From Deltaproteobacteria bacterium (lineage in GTDB: Bacteria > Desulfobacterota > JADFXK01), in contig JADFYC010000035.1 in the NCBI GenBank assembly GCA_015233295.1, positions 1-16,774 on the forward strand: a stretch of DNA of 16,774 bases. The letters are read 5' to 3'. The notes below the pieces were generated by a model. The model had not been told where the DNA came from, did not search any database, and saw nothing but the letters and a program-made list of their open reading frames with translations. Made by a program: the position numbers and the translations under genes. Below are positions 7,953 through 15,545 of the stretch, one piece after another. The first letter of the stretch is position 1. Every line of letters starts with the position of its first letter.

Positions 7953-7991
7953 AAAAAATAAAAAACGGTCAGGGACATCCCCGACACTGAC
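7953..7991 (-). terminator. leftward intrinsic terminator, REP-like hairpin
   Basis: On the minus strand GTCAG...CTGAC (7987-7991 and 7968-7972), with an inner GGG/CCC pairing, is followed directly by GTTTTTTATTTTTT (complement of 7953-7966). This is a textbook Rho-independent terminator for leftward transcription, yet no leftward gene is recognised on its upstream side. The hairpin core also resembles dispersed REP-type palindromes. Confidence 0.5.
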
Positions 7992-8716
7992 TAGGCTCGT
8001 AATGACTTTTGCCACCGTCGGGGGTGTGTGCTGACCGCAAGCGGCGTATATGCCACATCGGGACAGAAAGGTCAAGCATTTTTTTAGATTCTTGTTTATT
8101 TTTATATTATATCTTCCGATATCAGTATGTTAGACGATATTACAGATTATTTATAGCTCAAATTTATATACGTGCAACCCAAAATAAGGACACGAAGGGT
8201 TGAGGCGGGCCTGAAAATACATGAGCCGGGTAAGGATGCGTCGGGCCGCCGGACGTGGGCGTCTTTGTCCTTCATGGCTGATAAATTACAATTCACTACC
8301 GTACACTTTATGGTGGCGTAACAAAATATCTTTTACAACATGCTACCTTATATCTTATCTGATACGCTACTATATAATTTATCTAACTTATTGTGTTATA
8401 TAATTTGTGATTTTAGAAGACAAACATAAAAATCTGTGCTTGATATCGACATCCATTCCATTCGCCAGGGAATTATTAGCTGCATTATCATCGTCTGAGA
8501 TTACCTTAGCCATAGATTAAAGAACCGTTAACCCATTTTCATCTCATGGATATTCCATCATATTAGAATAGTTAATTAAAAAGTGTCCGGTAGTCAAAGG
8601 CAATTTTGGGTATGCCTTAATTTGCAAAGACCCACTCTGGGAGTTTTGCAAGAGACTCAGAGAGTTGGTAAATGCAGGAATATGTCGGCGATCAAATTAA
8701 GTTAAAGGAGGACAAG
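7992..8716. other. long gene-poor, AT-rich region
   Basis: About 720 bp hold no convincing gene. From about 8075 the composition falls to strongly AT-rich, unlike both flanks, with runs such as TTTATTTTTATATTATAT. A GC-rich island at 8186-8272 interrupts it (separate entry). Short open frames exist on both strands but lack ribosome sites. The last 40 bp carry the leader of the secreted protein gene. Confidence 0.5.
8186..8272 (+). ncRNA. candidate structured RNA
   Basis: A GC-rich island in AT-rich DNA is closed by AAGGACA (8186-8192) pairing with TGTCCTT (8266-8272), seven perfect base pairs. Inside, GGCGG near 8204-8208 can pair with CCGCC near 8246-8250. CAACCC (8175-8180) with GGGTTG (8198-8203) offers an alternative hairpin that would compete with the closing stem, as in a switch. 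I could not match it to a riboswitch class I know; strand is set by the downstream gene and is uncertain. Confidence 0.3.
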
Positions 8717-9928
8717 ATGGGCCGTCCAAACCAACAGAGGCAAATCAAGTTTTGCTTAGCAGTTATGGTACTGTCTTTGATGATGATCTCAGGGCTTCTG
8801 TCCGGCCTTGGTTACAGTGCGGAGGTTACTCCGAGCGACAAATTGGCCTACCTGGCAGCCCTCAAGGACTCCGAGGCAGCCACTCAGGATAAAATCTCCA
8901 CCCGGCTGCTGGCCGTGGTCCCCGGCTTTGATCGCCTCAATTATGAAATATTACATGGAAATGGGATAGTTTGGGAAGGTAATCCCGGCAGTTCTCGGGT
9001 ACTGGTGGGGACGTTTTTGGATAGGCAGACTTATGTGACATACTACAAGGACAACCTGGAGAAACACGCGGACCAATATGTGCTCCAGAAGAGTTTATGG
9101 GTTACGGTGACACCGGAACTAAAGAATTTCTTCATCGGCAAAGAGTGTCCGCCCTCGCCGAAACGGGTGATCCAGGCTTTAGGGCTGCATCCCGCCAACC
9201 CGTATGAAGTTGTGGTATTTATGTGGGCTAACCCGACCGATCTATTCCGGCCCAGCGCCGACCCGGAAATAACCGACCATCAGGCCGAACCGGCCATTAA
9301 GATCGCCCCGGATAACTGGACATTCCCCATTGATTCAAGCATCTTCACCAAAATGGACAATACCATCTTGGTCAAAGAGGCCCAATGGTCCACAACCAGT
9401 GTCCCCTACAAAAAATGGTACATAAATCGCGCCCAGACCTGTTATGTCAATGGTTCGGTAATCGATGAAAACAATCCCGCGACCTGGGGCTACCCCTGGA
9501 CCAGGTTGGGTTACACTTATGACTGGGGTAATGCTGAAAACCATGTGGGGTTAAGTGAATTCGTTATCCGGATTGACCCCAACAAGAATGGCGGCGAAGC
9601 CACCGTCAAGCTGGTCCAGGCCATAGATATCACCAGCCCGGACTGGAATAACTATTTCAAGTGCCAGTCCGACCCCGCCCCTGAACTGAATGTGTCCCTC
9701 GTCGGGCCCAGGGCCACCTTGACCTGGAACTCCATCCCCGGCTCCACCAGCTACACCCTGTTCTATGCCCCCTATCCTTCTCAGATGCCGATCAGCAGCA
9801 CCGAGATGGGAAATCAGACCAGCGTCTATTTCGAGCTTTGGAACGGGGCCGCCTACTACGCCTGGGTCAGGGCAAATAACAGTTCCGGCGGTGTCTATTC
9901 GAACATCGTCACCATCATTATCCCCTAA
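8717..9928 (+). CDS. secreted protein with C-terminal fibronectin-III-like domain
   Basis: This is a 403-residue protein. AAAGGAGG at 8704-8711 lies at ideal distance from ATG 8717, which fixes the start. Residues 1-35 form a Sec signal peptide: a basic start ending QRQIK, hydrophobic core LAVMVLSLMMISGLL, and predicted cleavage after YSA. The central 280 residues (for example WVTVTPELKNFFIGKECPP and VVVFMWANPTDLFRP) match no family I know. From about residue 318 there is a fibronectin-III-like beta-sandwich: ATLTWNSIPGSTSYTLFYAP, then AYYAWVRANNSSGGVYSN. It should act outside the cytoplasmic membrane, perhaps in surface binding. It has no signs of transfer in base use, and it ends beside a palindromic repeat that separates it from the convergent kinase gene. 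Confidence 0.82.
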   Translation: MGRPNQQRQIKFCLAVMVLSLMMISGLLSGLGYSAEVTPSDKLAYLAALKDSEAATQDKISTRLLAVVPGFDRLNYEILHGNGIVWEGNPGSSRVLVGTFLDRQTYVTYYKDNLEKHADQYVLQKSLWVTVTPELKNFFIGKECPPSPKRVIQALGLHPANPYEVVVFMWANPTDLFRPSADPEITDHQAEPAIKIAPDNWTFPIDSSIFTKMDNTILVKEAQWSTTSVPYKKWYINRAQTCYVNGSVIDENNPATWGYPWTRLGYTYDWGNAENHVGLSEFVIRIDPNKNGGEATVKLVQAIDITSPDWNNYFKCQSDPAPELNVSLVGPRATLTWNSIPGSTSYTLFYAPYPSQMPISSTEMGNQTSVYFELWNGAAYYAWVRANNSSGGVYSNIVTIIIP

Positions 9929-9942
9929 ACAGGCGATTGTTG

Positions 9943-10008
9943 CCGGTTGTGACATACTCGTTCCTGGTTGTTGTCAACAAACGACAAATAACCAGGGACG
10001 AGCAACAG
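9943..10008. repeat. GTTGCTGGTT-type palindromic repeat, copy 2
   Basis: CTCGTTCCTGGTT (9957-9969) is matched in inverted orientation by AACCAGGGACGAG (9990-10002) with one mismatch, around a central TTGTTGTCAACAA. The left flank GTTGCCGGTTGTGAC and right flank GAGCAACAGG extend the similarity to copy 1 at 6930-6990. It lies exactly between two convergent genes, where the hairpin could act as a bidirectional transcription stop. Confidence 0.6.
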
Positions 10009-10013
10009 GTACT

Positions 10014-12263
10014 TTAGACCAAAGAGATACACTCACGGTCCTGGTCGTTTTTTTTGACTTCCTCAGCCGCCTCGTATGCCGGCAGATAAACCTTGAATGT
10101 GGTGCCCTGGCCCACCTGGCTTTCGACCTCGATCCACCCCCCATGTTGCCTGACCACCCCATAACCGAACGACAAGCCCATCCCTATCCCCCCAAACCCT
10201 TTGCTGGTATAGAATGGCTCGAAGATATGGTGTATGATCTCAGGATCAATGCCTGCCCCGGTGTCAGCCACCGAGACGGCGACAAATTTTCTCGGTCGCG
10301 CTTCCGCCACTCCACCACATAGCCCACCGGTGATAGCGATGTTTTCGGTACTGATGGTCAGGGTACCTTCTCCCTTCTTAGACAGGGCATCAATAGAATT
10401 CAAGGCCAGATTCATAATACTCTGTCTGATCAAGGTCGGATCGGCGAACACCGGATCGATCCCTTCTTCATATAACATAACCAGATCAACGGAGTTGTCC
10501 AGTTTCGTTCTCAAGTCCCGCGCTACTTCCGAAATAGTTTCATTCAAGTTAACCGGTTCCTGTTTAAGTTCCTGCTCCAGGCTGAAAGCCAACAATCCAT
10601 CGATCTTTTGGACGGATTCATCAACACTTTTTTTGATTTCCCTGGCGCTTTCCAGTATCTCCTCATTATCGGTGAGCATGGTCAGGTAATCGCTATTACC
10701 CAGGATTGAAGTGAGTTTGTTCTTCAGCTCATGGGCCACCCCTCCAACCAGGATCCTGATGGCTTCCATTTTCTCGATCTGGAATAATTGCGCCTCAATC
10801 CGCTTTTGGACGGTGATGTCTCGCAGGGCGACGATACTCCCGGCTGGTTTCCCGTCTTTGTCCGTAAGGGTGGCGCCGCTTATCCCCACGGCGATGACTT
10901 TTCCGGCTTTGGTCAGATGCGTGCTCTCAATACCTGAAAAACTCTCTCCGGCCATGACCTTACTCTCTATTCTCGAGGTGTTGGGGCGTTCCTCAAGGGT
11001 AACAAAGAAGTCTATCCGCTCTCCCTCAACCTCTTCCAACGCCCAGCCAAACACGCGGGTAAAGGCAGGATTCAGATAAACCACTTTGCCCTCGATGTCA
11101 AAGATCACCACTGGATCCGGATTAGCTTCCACCGTCTGGTATTGCACTTCGCTTTTGCGCAGGGCTTCCTCCACCTGTCGGCGCTCGGTGACGTCTCGGG
11201 CAATCCCCCGAAATCCTTTAGCCTGGCCATTTGGCCCTCGGACTAAGGAAACAGAACTCTCAATGTGATGCCGCGAACCATCCTTGTTGATGGCCTCCCA
11301 ATGCACGGCCTTGGCCGGCGTCTCAGTGGCCAGCACCTGTTGATAAATTTTATTAAGTCTGGCCGCATTTTCTTTGTCACACAAGTCTCTCTTGTTCTTA
11401 CCTAGTAACTCCATTTTATCATAGCCCAGGATCCGGCACAGGGCCTCATTAAAAAAGGATAGATTCCCGTCCAGATCCACTTCGTAATAGCTGTCTTCAA
11501 TATTTTCTATTATAGTTCGGTATTTTTCCTCGCTTTCCCGCAGGGCCGCTTCGGCTTTTTGACGGCGGACGATATCTAACTGTAACTGCCTATTTTTTTT
11601 AACCAAATCACTAGTACGAATTCTGACCAGGTCTTCCAACAGATCCCGATACTTCTTAAGTTCAACTTCGGCTCTTTTGCGTTCCGTAATATCCCGATGA
11701 ATTATGAAACTGGCCAGAGTGTTGCCGGCACGGTCGCAAACAACGGCCGAGGTAATATAAACGTCTAATAACCGGCCGTCTTTGGTCAGTCGTTTGGTCT
11801 CAAAAGAGACATCTTCGCCGCGGCGGTTGGCGGCCACTGATTCTCCGGTTATCTCCAGTTCGTCGGACGGGACAAAATCTATTCGCCGGTCGGACAACTC
11901 CTCCCGCGTCCAGCCATATTTCTCGACAAAGGCATCATTAGCATAGATCACCCGACCCTGGGGATCATAGACAACGACCGGGTCGGGAATAGCCCCCAAG
12001 AGCAATCGGCAGCGGTCATCATCGTTTTTTAGATCATCCCCAAGACTTTTGAAGTGTATCGTATTGGGCTGGTTCCAGTGGCCATCCCGGCGATTGTTTG
12101 TTTTGTCACCCAAATCAGGCGGCTTTTTCGACGGCCACCGGTTACTGTGCAGGTTCAATCCCAATGAAGGTTTGGTCATGTGATTCTCAAGCTGCGTTAC
12201 CAACCGTCGCAACTCCTGCACCTCCGTCATGAGTTGTTCTTTACTTTTCTCTTTATCTTCCAT
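10014..12263 (-). CDS. soluble PAS-domain sensor histidine kinase (three PAS domains)
   Basis: This is a 749-residue protein (ATG 12263; a GTG at 12272 would add three residues). Order: N-terminal coiled coil (MEDKEKSKEQLM...), then PAS 1 (about 82-192), a second coiled coil, PAS 2 (242-362), PAS 3 (370-487), dimerisation/phosphoacceptor domain with H511 in GGVAHELKNKLTSI, and an ATPase domain with N-box NLALNSIDAL, DTGAGIDPE and GIGMGLSFGYG. There is no transmembrane segment and no receiver domain, so it is a cytoplasmic orphan kinase that must phosphorylate a regulator encoded elsewhere. The PAS ligands (redox, haem, small molecule) are not evident; no haem-binding CxxCH is present. A 31-residue hydrophobic protein is encoded 85 bp upstream on the same strand and may be co-transcribed. 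Confidence 0.9.
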   Translation of the reverse strand: MEDKEKSKEQLMTEVQELRRLVTQLENHMTKPSLGLNLHSNRWPSKKPPDLGDKTNNRRDGHWNQPNTIHFKSLGDDLKNDDDRCRLLLGAIPDPVVVYDPQGRVIYANDAFVEKYGWTREELSDRRIDFVPSDELEITGESVAANRRGEDVSFETKRLTKDGRLLDVYITSAVVCDRAGNTLASFIIHRDITERKRAEVELKKYRDLLEDLVRIRTSDLVKKNRQLQLDIVRRQKAEAALRESEEKYRTIIENIEDSYYEVDLDGNLSFFNEALCRILGYDKMELLGKNKRDLCDKENAARLNKIYQQVLATETPAKAVHWEAINKDGSRHHIESSVSLVRGPNGQAKGFRGIARDVTERRQVEEALRKSEVQYQTVEANPDPVVIFDIEGKVVYLNPAFTRVFGWALEEVEGERIDFFVTLEERPNTSRIESKVMAGESFSGIESTHLTKAGKVIAVGISGATLTDKDGKPAGSIVALRDITVQKRIEAQLFQIEKMEAIRILVGGVAHELKNKLTSILGNSDYLTMLTDNEEILESAREIKKSVDESVQKIDGLLAFSLEQELKQEPVNLNETISEVARDLRTKLDNSVDLVMLYEEGIDPVFADPTLIRQSIMNLALNSIDALSKKGEGTLTISTENIAITGGLCGGVAEARPRKFVAVSVADTGAGIDPEIIHHIFEPFYTSKGFGGIGMGLSFGYGVVRQHGGWIEVESQVGQGTTFKVYLPAYEAAEEVKKNDQDRECISLV

Positions 12264-12348
12264 TTCCCACACGCCAGGTCATATAACTTAAGCAGTTGCG
12301 CCGCGTTTGCCATAATCATAGATAGTCAAAATGCCGGATGAACATCGC

Positions 12349-12444
12349 TCATTGGAGCAATTTCACCACGGCTGTCACGCCGCCCACGATGAGGGCCGGT
12401 TGGGCCAACATTGAATAGACTGATAATGTGTTTAGAAATTCCAT
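12349..12444 (-). CDS. 31-residue hydrophobic small protein
   Basis: Translation gives M-E-F-L-N-T-L-S-V-Y-S-M, then LAQPALIVGGVTAVVKLLQ and a TGA stop. AGGAGG stands six bases before the ATG, among the best ribosome sites in the window. The product is one hydrophobic stretch with a single lysine near the C-terminus, enough for one membrane helix (residues about 8-29). It could be a single-span small membrane protein or a modulator peptide. It lies 85 bp upstream of the PAS kinase on the same strand, so the two may share a transcript. It has no cysteine and is not a YcaO-type precursor. The family is not recognised; the ribosome site and composition are the support. Confidence 0.55.
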   Translation of the reverse strand: MEFLNTLSVYSMLAQPALIVGGVTAVVKLLQ

Positions 12445-12786
12445 CGTTCTCCTCCTATCATATTATGCGGCGTGCTCAGAAGGAATGCAAGCTGAAAACA
12501 CGGGTGGCGGCGCTAAATATTGCGGCAATGACCAAATCATTATGGGCTTTCCATAGATTTGGGGGGCCGTTATTAATCATGACATCTTTGATGCCAGTCC
12601 GGCTGGAGGTGATGGATCAAAATTTCTTTAACCTGACGGCAAAAGATTGTTCTGGCGACGGCCTGGCCATTGCCTGTTGACAAACATGTGGTTACGGGTT
12701 AGGATACTAAGACTACTTAGCTTATATTTCATACTATCAATCCCTGGCCGAAGCGTTGCGGCAGGCAAGAAAAGGTGAACAGCAAA
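12445..12786. promoter_or_regulatory. intergenic region between small protein and YcaO gene
   Basis: This 342-bp divergent gap holds the leftward leader of the 31-residue gene at its left edge and the sigma70 promoter of the YcaO gene at 12677-12705. The part between shows no convincing gene; an open frame ending at 12680 lacks a ribosome site at a sensible distance. Confidence 0.4.
12677..12705 (+). promoter_or_regulatory. sigma70-type promoter of the YcaO-TPR gene
   Basis: TTGACA (12677-12682), a spacer of exactly 17 bp and TAGGAT (12700-12705) make a strong housekeeping promoter. The predicted start near 12712 leaves a leader of about 75 nt before ATG 12787. Confidence 0.6.
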
Positions 12787-14508
12787 ATGAACACGTTGAT
12801 TGAGTTAAAAGATTCCTTCAAATCATATACCTATGACCAGGATAAAGTCATTTCTCCGGACCAGACCGTGGCTACTATCAAAGAACGCCTGGCCCGGATC
12901 CAACTGGATATCCTTAAAGAAGTCGTTCGGATCGATACCGGCCGGCTGGATATTCCCGTCTATCTCAGTTTTTGCGGCTCTGATGCCTTCAACACCATTG
13001 GGACCAAAAAACAAATGGGCAAGGGAGCCACCCCTATCCAGGCCGAGGCCAGCGCCTTGATGGAACTGATGGAACGATTCAGCTTTTTTCATTTTGTCAA
13101 GGGGACCGATTTTATGCGGGCAAGCTACGATAACCTGGCCGAGCAAGCCCTGCCCTTTCCCTTGATTGCCGCCTCGGTTCATCATCCCGCCGATGACTTG
13201 GCCCAGGCTTACCAGGCCATTAAGGACTTGCCCCTGGAATTCACCCAGGCGACCAACCTGACCCAAGGCCGGGACTATCTCGTTCCCTTTAACTGGTTCT
13301 ATGAAATCAACGAATTCAACGGACCCTCAGCCGGGAATAGCCTGGAGGAGGCCATTGTCCAGGGGCTGGGCGAGGTCGTCGAACGGCACGTCTCCGCCCT
13401 GGTCTGTGAGCAACGGTTGGTCTGTCCGGACATTGACCTGGGCTCTGTCACCGACCCGGTGGCCAGGGAGCTTATCGCCAAGTACCGGTCTAAGGGAATT
13501 GTCCTCAAGGTCAAGGATTTCACCCTGGGGCTGGGCATCCCCTCCATTGGGGCCCTGGCCTATGATCCGGAGAATTTTCCCGGCCGAAGCGAGATCGTCT
13601 TCACCGCCGGGACGGCCACCAGCCCTGAAAAGGCGCTTATCCGGGCCTTGACCGAAGTGGCCCAACTGGCTGGAGACTTTGAAAGCCGCCCTGGATACAT
13701 CGCCAGTGGCTTACCCAAGTTTAACCACCTGGGTGAGGCCGATTATGTCTTTCAGTCCACCGCGACCATTGCCCTGGCCGACCTGCCCAATCCTTCAGAT
13801 GACAACCTGAAAACTGAAATTGTCAACTGCACCCAGGCCCTGGCCCGGCATGGCCTGGAAGTACTGGTGTTGGAGACCACCCATCCTCTACTCCAGGTCC
13901 CGGCCGTGTATGTCATGATCCCCGGAGCCAGATTCCGGGAGCGAGCGAGCGCGTCCAGTGTCGACTTTTTCGCGGCCAAGCTGGCCACCAAGACCTATCC
14001 CCCTGAACAGGCCCTGGCCTACCTGGAGTACCTTAAAGGGCTTTATCCCGCCAGGTACTATTTGCATTTTTACAGCGGTATGGCCCGGCTGGAAAAGCAG
14101 GATTATACCGGCGCGATAGACGAACTCAAACAGGCCCTGGCCTTGCACCCGCACGAACAGGATTTAGCCTCTATCTACTGCCACCTGGGCATTGCCTTCA
14201 AGGAAGCGGGGGACTTTGAGGAGGCCATCGCCCAGTTGCAGCAGGCATTGGAATATGACACGGAACGGAGCGACGTTCACAACCTGTTGGGATTTTGTTG
14301 CTACAAACTGAAAAGGTACCAGGAGGCGATAAAACGCTTTGAGGAGGCCATCCGCCACAATCCCGGTTCCGCCATTGACTATGCTAATATCGGGGTCAAT
14401 CTGAGGGCGCTGGGCTTCAGGGAAGAAGCCAAAGAGATGTATCGGATGGCCTTGGACTTGGATCCGAGGTTGGATTTTGCCCGGGATCATCTATCCGAAT
14501 TGGAATGA
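12787..14508 (+). CDS. YcaO-domain protein with C-terminal TPR repeats
   Basis: This is a 573-residue protein. Residues about 30-400 form a YcaO ATP-dependent amide-backbone activation domain: GKGATPIQAEASALMELMERF near 78-98 and GNSLEEAIVQGLGEVVERH near 183-201, both with the acidic/arginine residues that bind Mg-ATP, then EKALIRALTEVAQL near 281. About four TPR-like repeats follow (426-565), for example HLGIAFKEAGDFEEAIAQLQ and NPGSAIDYANIGVNLRALG. The SAGNSLEEA...ERH segment resembles the stand-alone E. coli YcaO type more than azoline-forming RiPP cyclodehydratases. Known YcaO roles are thioamidation, azoline formation and, in E. coli, support of RimO methylthiolation; the target here is unknown. 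The TPRs probably recruit a protein substrate. AAGGTG precedes ATG 12787 by about nine bases; GTG 12775 is possible. No TfuA, E1-like or precursor gene is adjacent. Confidence 0.88.
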   Translation: MNTLIELKDSFKSYTYDQDKVISPDQTVATIKERLARIQLDILKEVVRIDTGRLDIPVYLSFCGSDAFNTIGTKKQMGKGATPIQAEASALMELMERFSFFHFVKGTDFMRASYDNLAEQALPFPLIAASVHHPADDLAQAYQAIKDLPLEFTQATNLTQGRDYLVPFNWFYEINEFNGPSAGNSLEEAIVQGLGEVVERHVSALVCEQRLVCPDIDLGSVTDPVARELIAKYRSKGIVLKVKDFTLGLGIPSIGALAYDPENFPGRSEIVFTAGTATSPEKALIRALTEVAQLAGDFESRPGYIASGLPKFNHLGEADYVFQSTATIALADLPNPSDDNLKTEIVNCTQALARHGLEVLVLETTHPLLQVPAVYVMIPGARFRERASASSVDFFAAKLATKTYPPEQALAYLEYLKGLYPARYYLHFYSGMARLEKQDYTGAIDELKQALALHPHEQDLASIYCHLGIAFKEAGDFEEAIAQLQQALEYDTERSDVHNLLGFCCYKLKRYQEAIKRFEEAIRHNPGSAIDYANIGVNLRALGFREEAKEMYRMALDLDPRLDFARDHLSELE

Positions 14509-14551
14509 AGAAGAGCTGAGTAGTCCGCGGCCCGGCGCCCGCAGCCGGTAA

Positions 14552-15241
14552 TTACCCCCTCATCTTTTCACCGGTGGTCAGACTGACCAGGGCCGGGCGG
14601 TCTAAGATGGTCACCTCCCGGTCTTTTAATTCAATCAAGTTGTTTTCCTTCATCCGAGCCAGAATGCGGGATATGGTCTCCGGAATCGTGCCCAGCAGGC
14701 TGGCCAGGTGCTTTTTGGTTATACCTATGGTCACGCGGTTGCCCTGGCCCTGCTCATCGGACAAATCCAACAGATAGGCAGCCAGACGGCCGGGCACCTC
14801 TTTCAACGACAGCGCCTCTACCTGCTGTGCGAACTGCCGTAAACGCAGCGACAGTGCGGCCAGCATGTTCATGGCCAAAGATGGCTGTTGCTTGATCAGT
14901 TCCACGAATTCAACTCTGGGAAAATAGAGAAGATAACTCTCTTGAATCGCTTCGGCATGAGCCGGGTATTTTAGTCCGGCAAAGACCGGCACCTCGGCAA
15001 AAGGTTCAGCCGGACCCAGGATATGCAGAATCTGCTCTTTGCCGTCAAACGATAGCTTGAACACCTTGACCATCCCCTCCACAATCACAAAGAAACCTGT
15101 GGCTTCTTCACCTTCCGAAAAAATGCTCTGACCCTTAGGGTAGTATTTTTCCAGGGCAATCCTGGTTACTTCCTGAAGCTGGTCTGCCGGCAGATTATAA
15201 AATAATGGAATGGCGGTAATTGTATCTATCAGTTTTTTCAA
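14552..15241 (-). CDS. Crp/Fnr-family regulator, HcpR/Dnr-like
   Basis: This is a 229-residue protein with an N-terminal cyclic-nucleotide-type beta-barrel (about 10-115: GFFVIVEGMVKVFKLSFDGKEQ, LGPAEPFAEVPVFAG), the long dimer helix and a C-terminal winged helix-turn-helix. The recognition helix PETISRILARM has E188, S191 and R192, the E-x-x-S-R set that reads TTGA half-sites in FNR-type proteins. It contains no cysteine, so no FNR-type 4Fe-4S sensor; a haem- or ligand-based nitric oxide/nitrosative sensor, as in Dnr/HcpR, is the likely class. The TTG start at 15241 has GGTGGAGGGA nine to ten bases upstream. It is divergent from hcp, which it probably controls; the palindrome at 15277-15292 also lies 36 bp before its own start, consistent with autoregulation. 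It converges on the YcaO gene with a 43-bp gap. Confidence 0.87.
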   Translation of the reverse strand: MKKLIDTITAIPLFYNLPADQLQEVTRIALEKYYPKGQSIFSEGEEATGFFVIVEGMVKVFKLSFDGKEQILHILGPAEPFAEVPVFAGLKYPAHAEAIQESYLLYFPRVEFVELIKQQPSLAMNMLAALSLRLRQFAQQVEALSLKEVPGRLAAYLLDLSDEQGQGNRVTIGITKKHLASLLGTIPETISRILARMKENNLIELKDREVTILDRPALVSLTTGEKMRG

Positions 15242-15276
15242 GGTGACAATCCCTCCACCGAAAAAAAATTCACCTG

Positions 15277-15292
15277 CTTGACTTAAGTCAAG
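15277..15292. promoter_or_regulatory. perfect FNR/HcpR-like operator palindrome
   Basis: CTTGACTTAAGTCAAG is a perfect 16-bp palindrome of the TTGAC-N4-GTCAA type. The adjacent regulator carries the recognition residues for a TTGA half-site. Position is 36-51 bp upstream of the regulator's start codon. Confidence 0.65.
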
Positions 15293-15319
15293 GCAACGTC
15301 GCGATTGCCGGGCTATACT
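15277..15319 (+). promoter_or_regulatory. class II activator-type promoter facing hcp
   Basis: The palindrome centre (15284.5) and the centre of TATACT (15314-15319) are 32 bp apart, which places the operator at -41.5 relative to a start near 15326. This is the classical FNR/CRP class II arrangement, and no -35 box is needed. The resulting leader to hcp would be about 637 nt, which is unusually long. Confidence 0.45.
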
Positions 15320-15545
15320 CCGATCAACATTGAGGACAAACCCGTCCAGTTTGGTTTTTCCCGGCTTTGCTTGCCTTAGGGGAAAAAATTTAGTTGAACA
15401 AGCCCCGACCTGTCCGACTGATGCCAGGATCGTAGGTCACTTTTTTAGACAATGGGGTGCATAGCCACAAGACAACGCCCAGTGCCCAAGTTAACTCCTC
15501 AATGTCGTTGAATTAAGATGCGGCTTGATCATCTTTGGATGTGAT

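Noticed and set aside
7992..8075. GC-rich stretch after the leftward hairpin, checked against cyclic-di-GMP and cobalamin riboswitch signatures.
   Set aside because: None of the conserved cores of those classes is present.
8221..8403. 60-residue rightward open frame across the GC-rich island.
   Set aside because: It begins inside the foldable RNA candidate, has no ribosome site and ends in a Tyr/Ile/Leu string that only reflects AT-rich DNA.
8388..8513. 41-residue leftward open frame starting MAKVISDDDNAANNSLANG.
   Set aside because: It has an acceptable composition and a leftward terminator lies farther on, but there is no ribosome site and no known relative; support is too thin to list as a gene.
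8575..8600. AAAAAGTGTCCGGTAG resembling an insertion-sequence end.
   Set aside because: No matching inverted end, target duplication or transposase fragment was found in the window.
9551..9955. 134-residue leftward open frame.
   Set aside because: It lies opposite the Fn3-domain gene, is Gly/Asp-rich as expected of an antisense frame, and has no ribosome site.
12411..12680. 89-residue open frame upstream of the YcaO gene, ending in LTAKDCSGDGLAIAC, considered as a RiPP precursor.
   Set aside because: No internal ATG has a ribosome site at sensible spacing, its left part is antisense to the 31-residue gene, and the YcaO promoter starts only at its stop codon, so it would not share that transcript.
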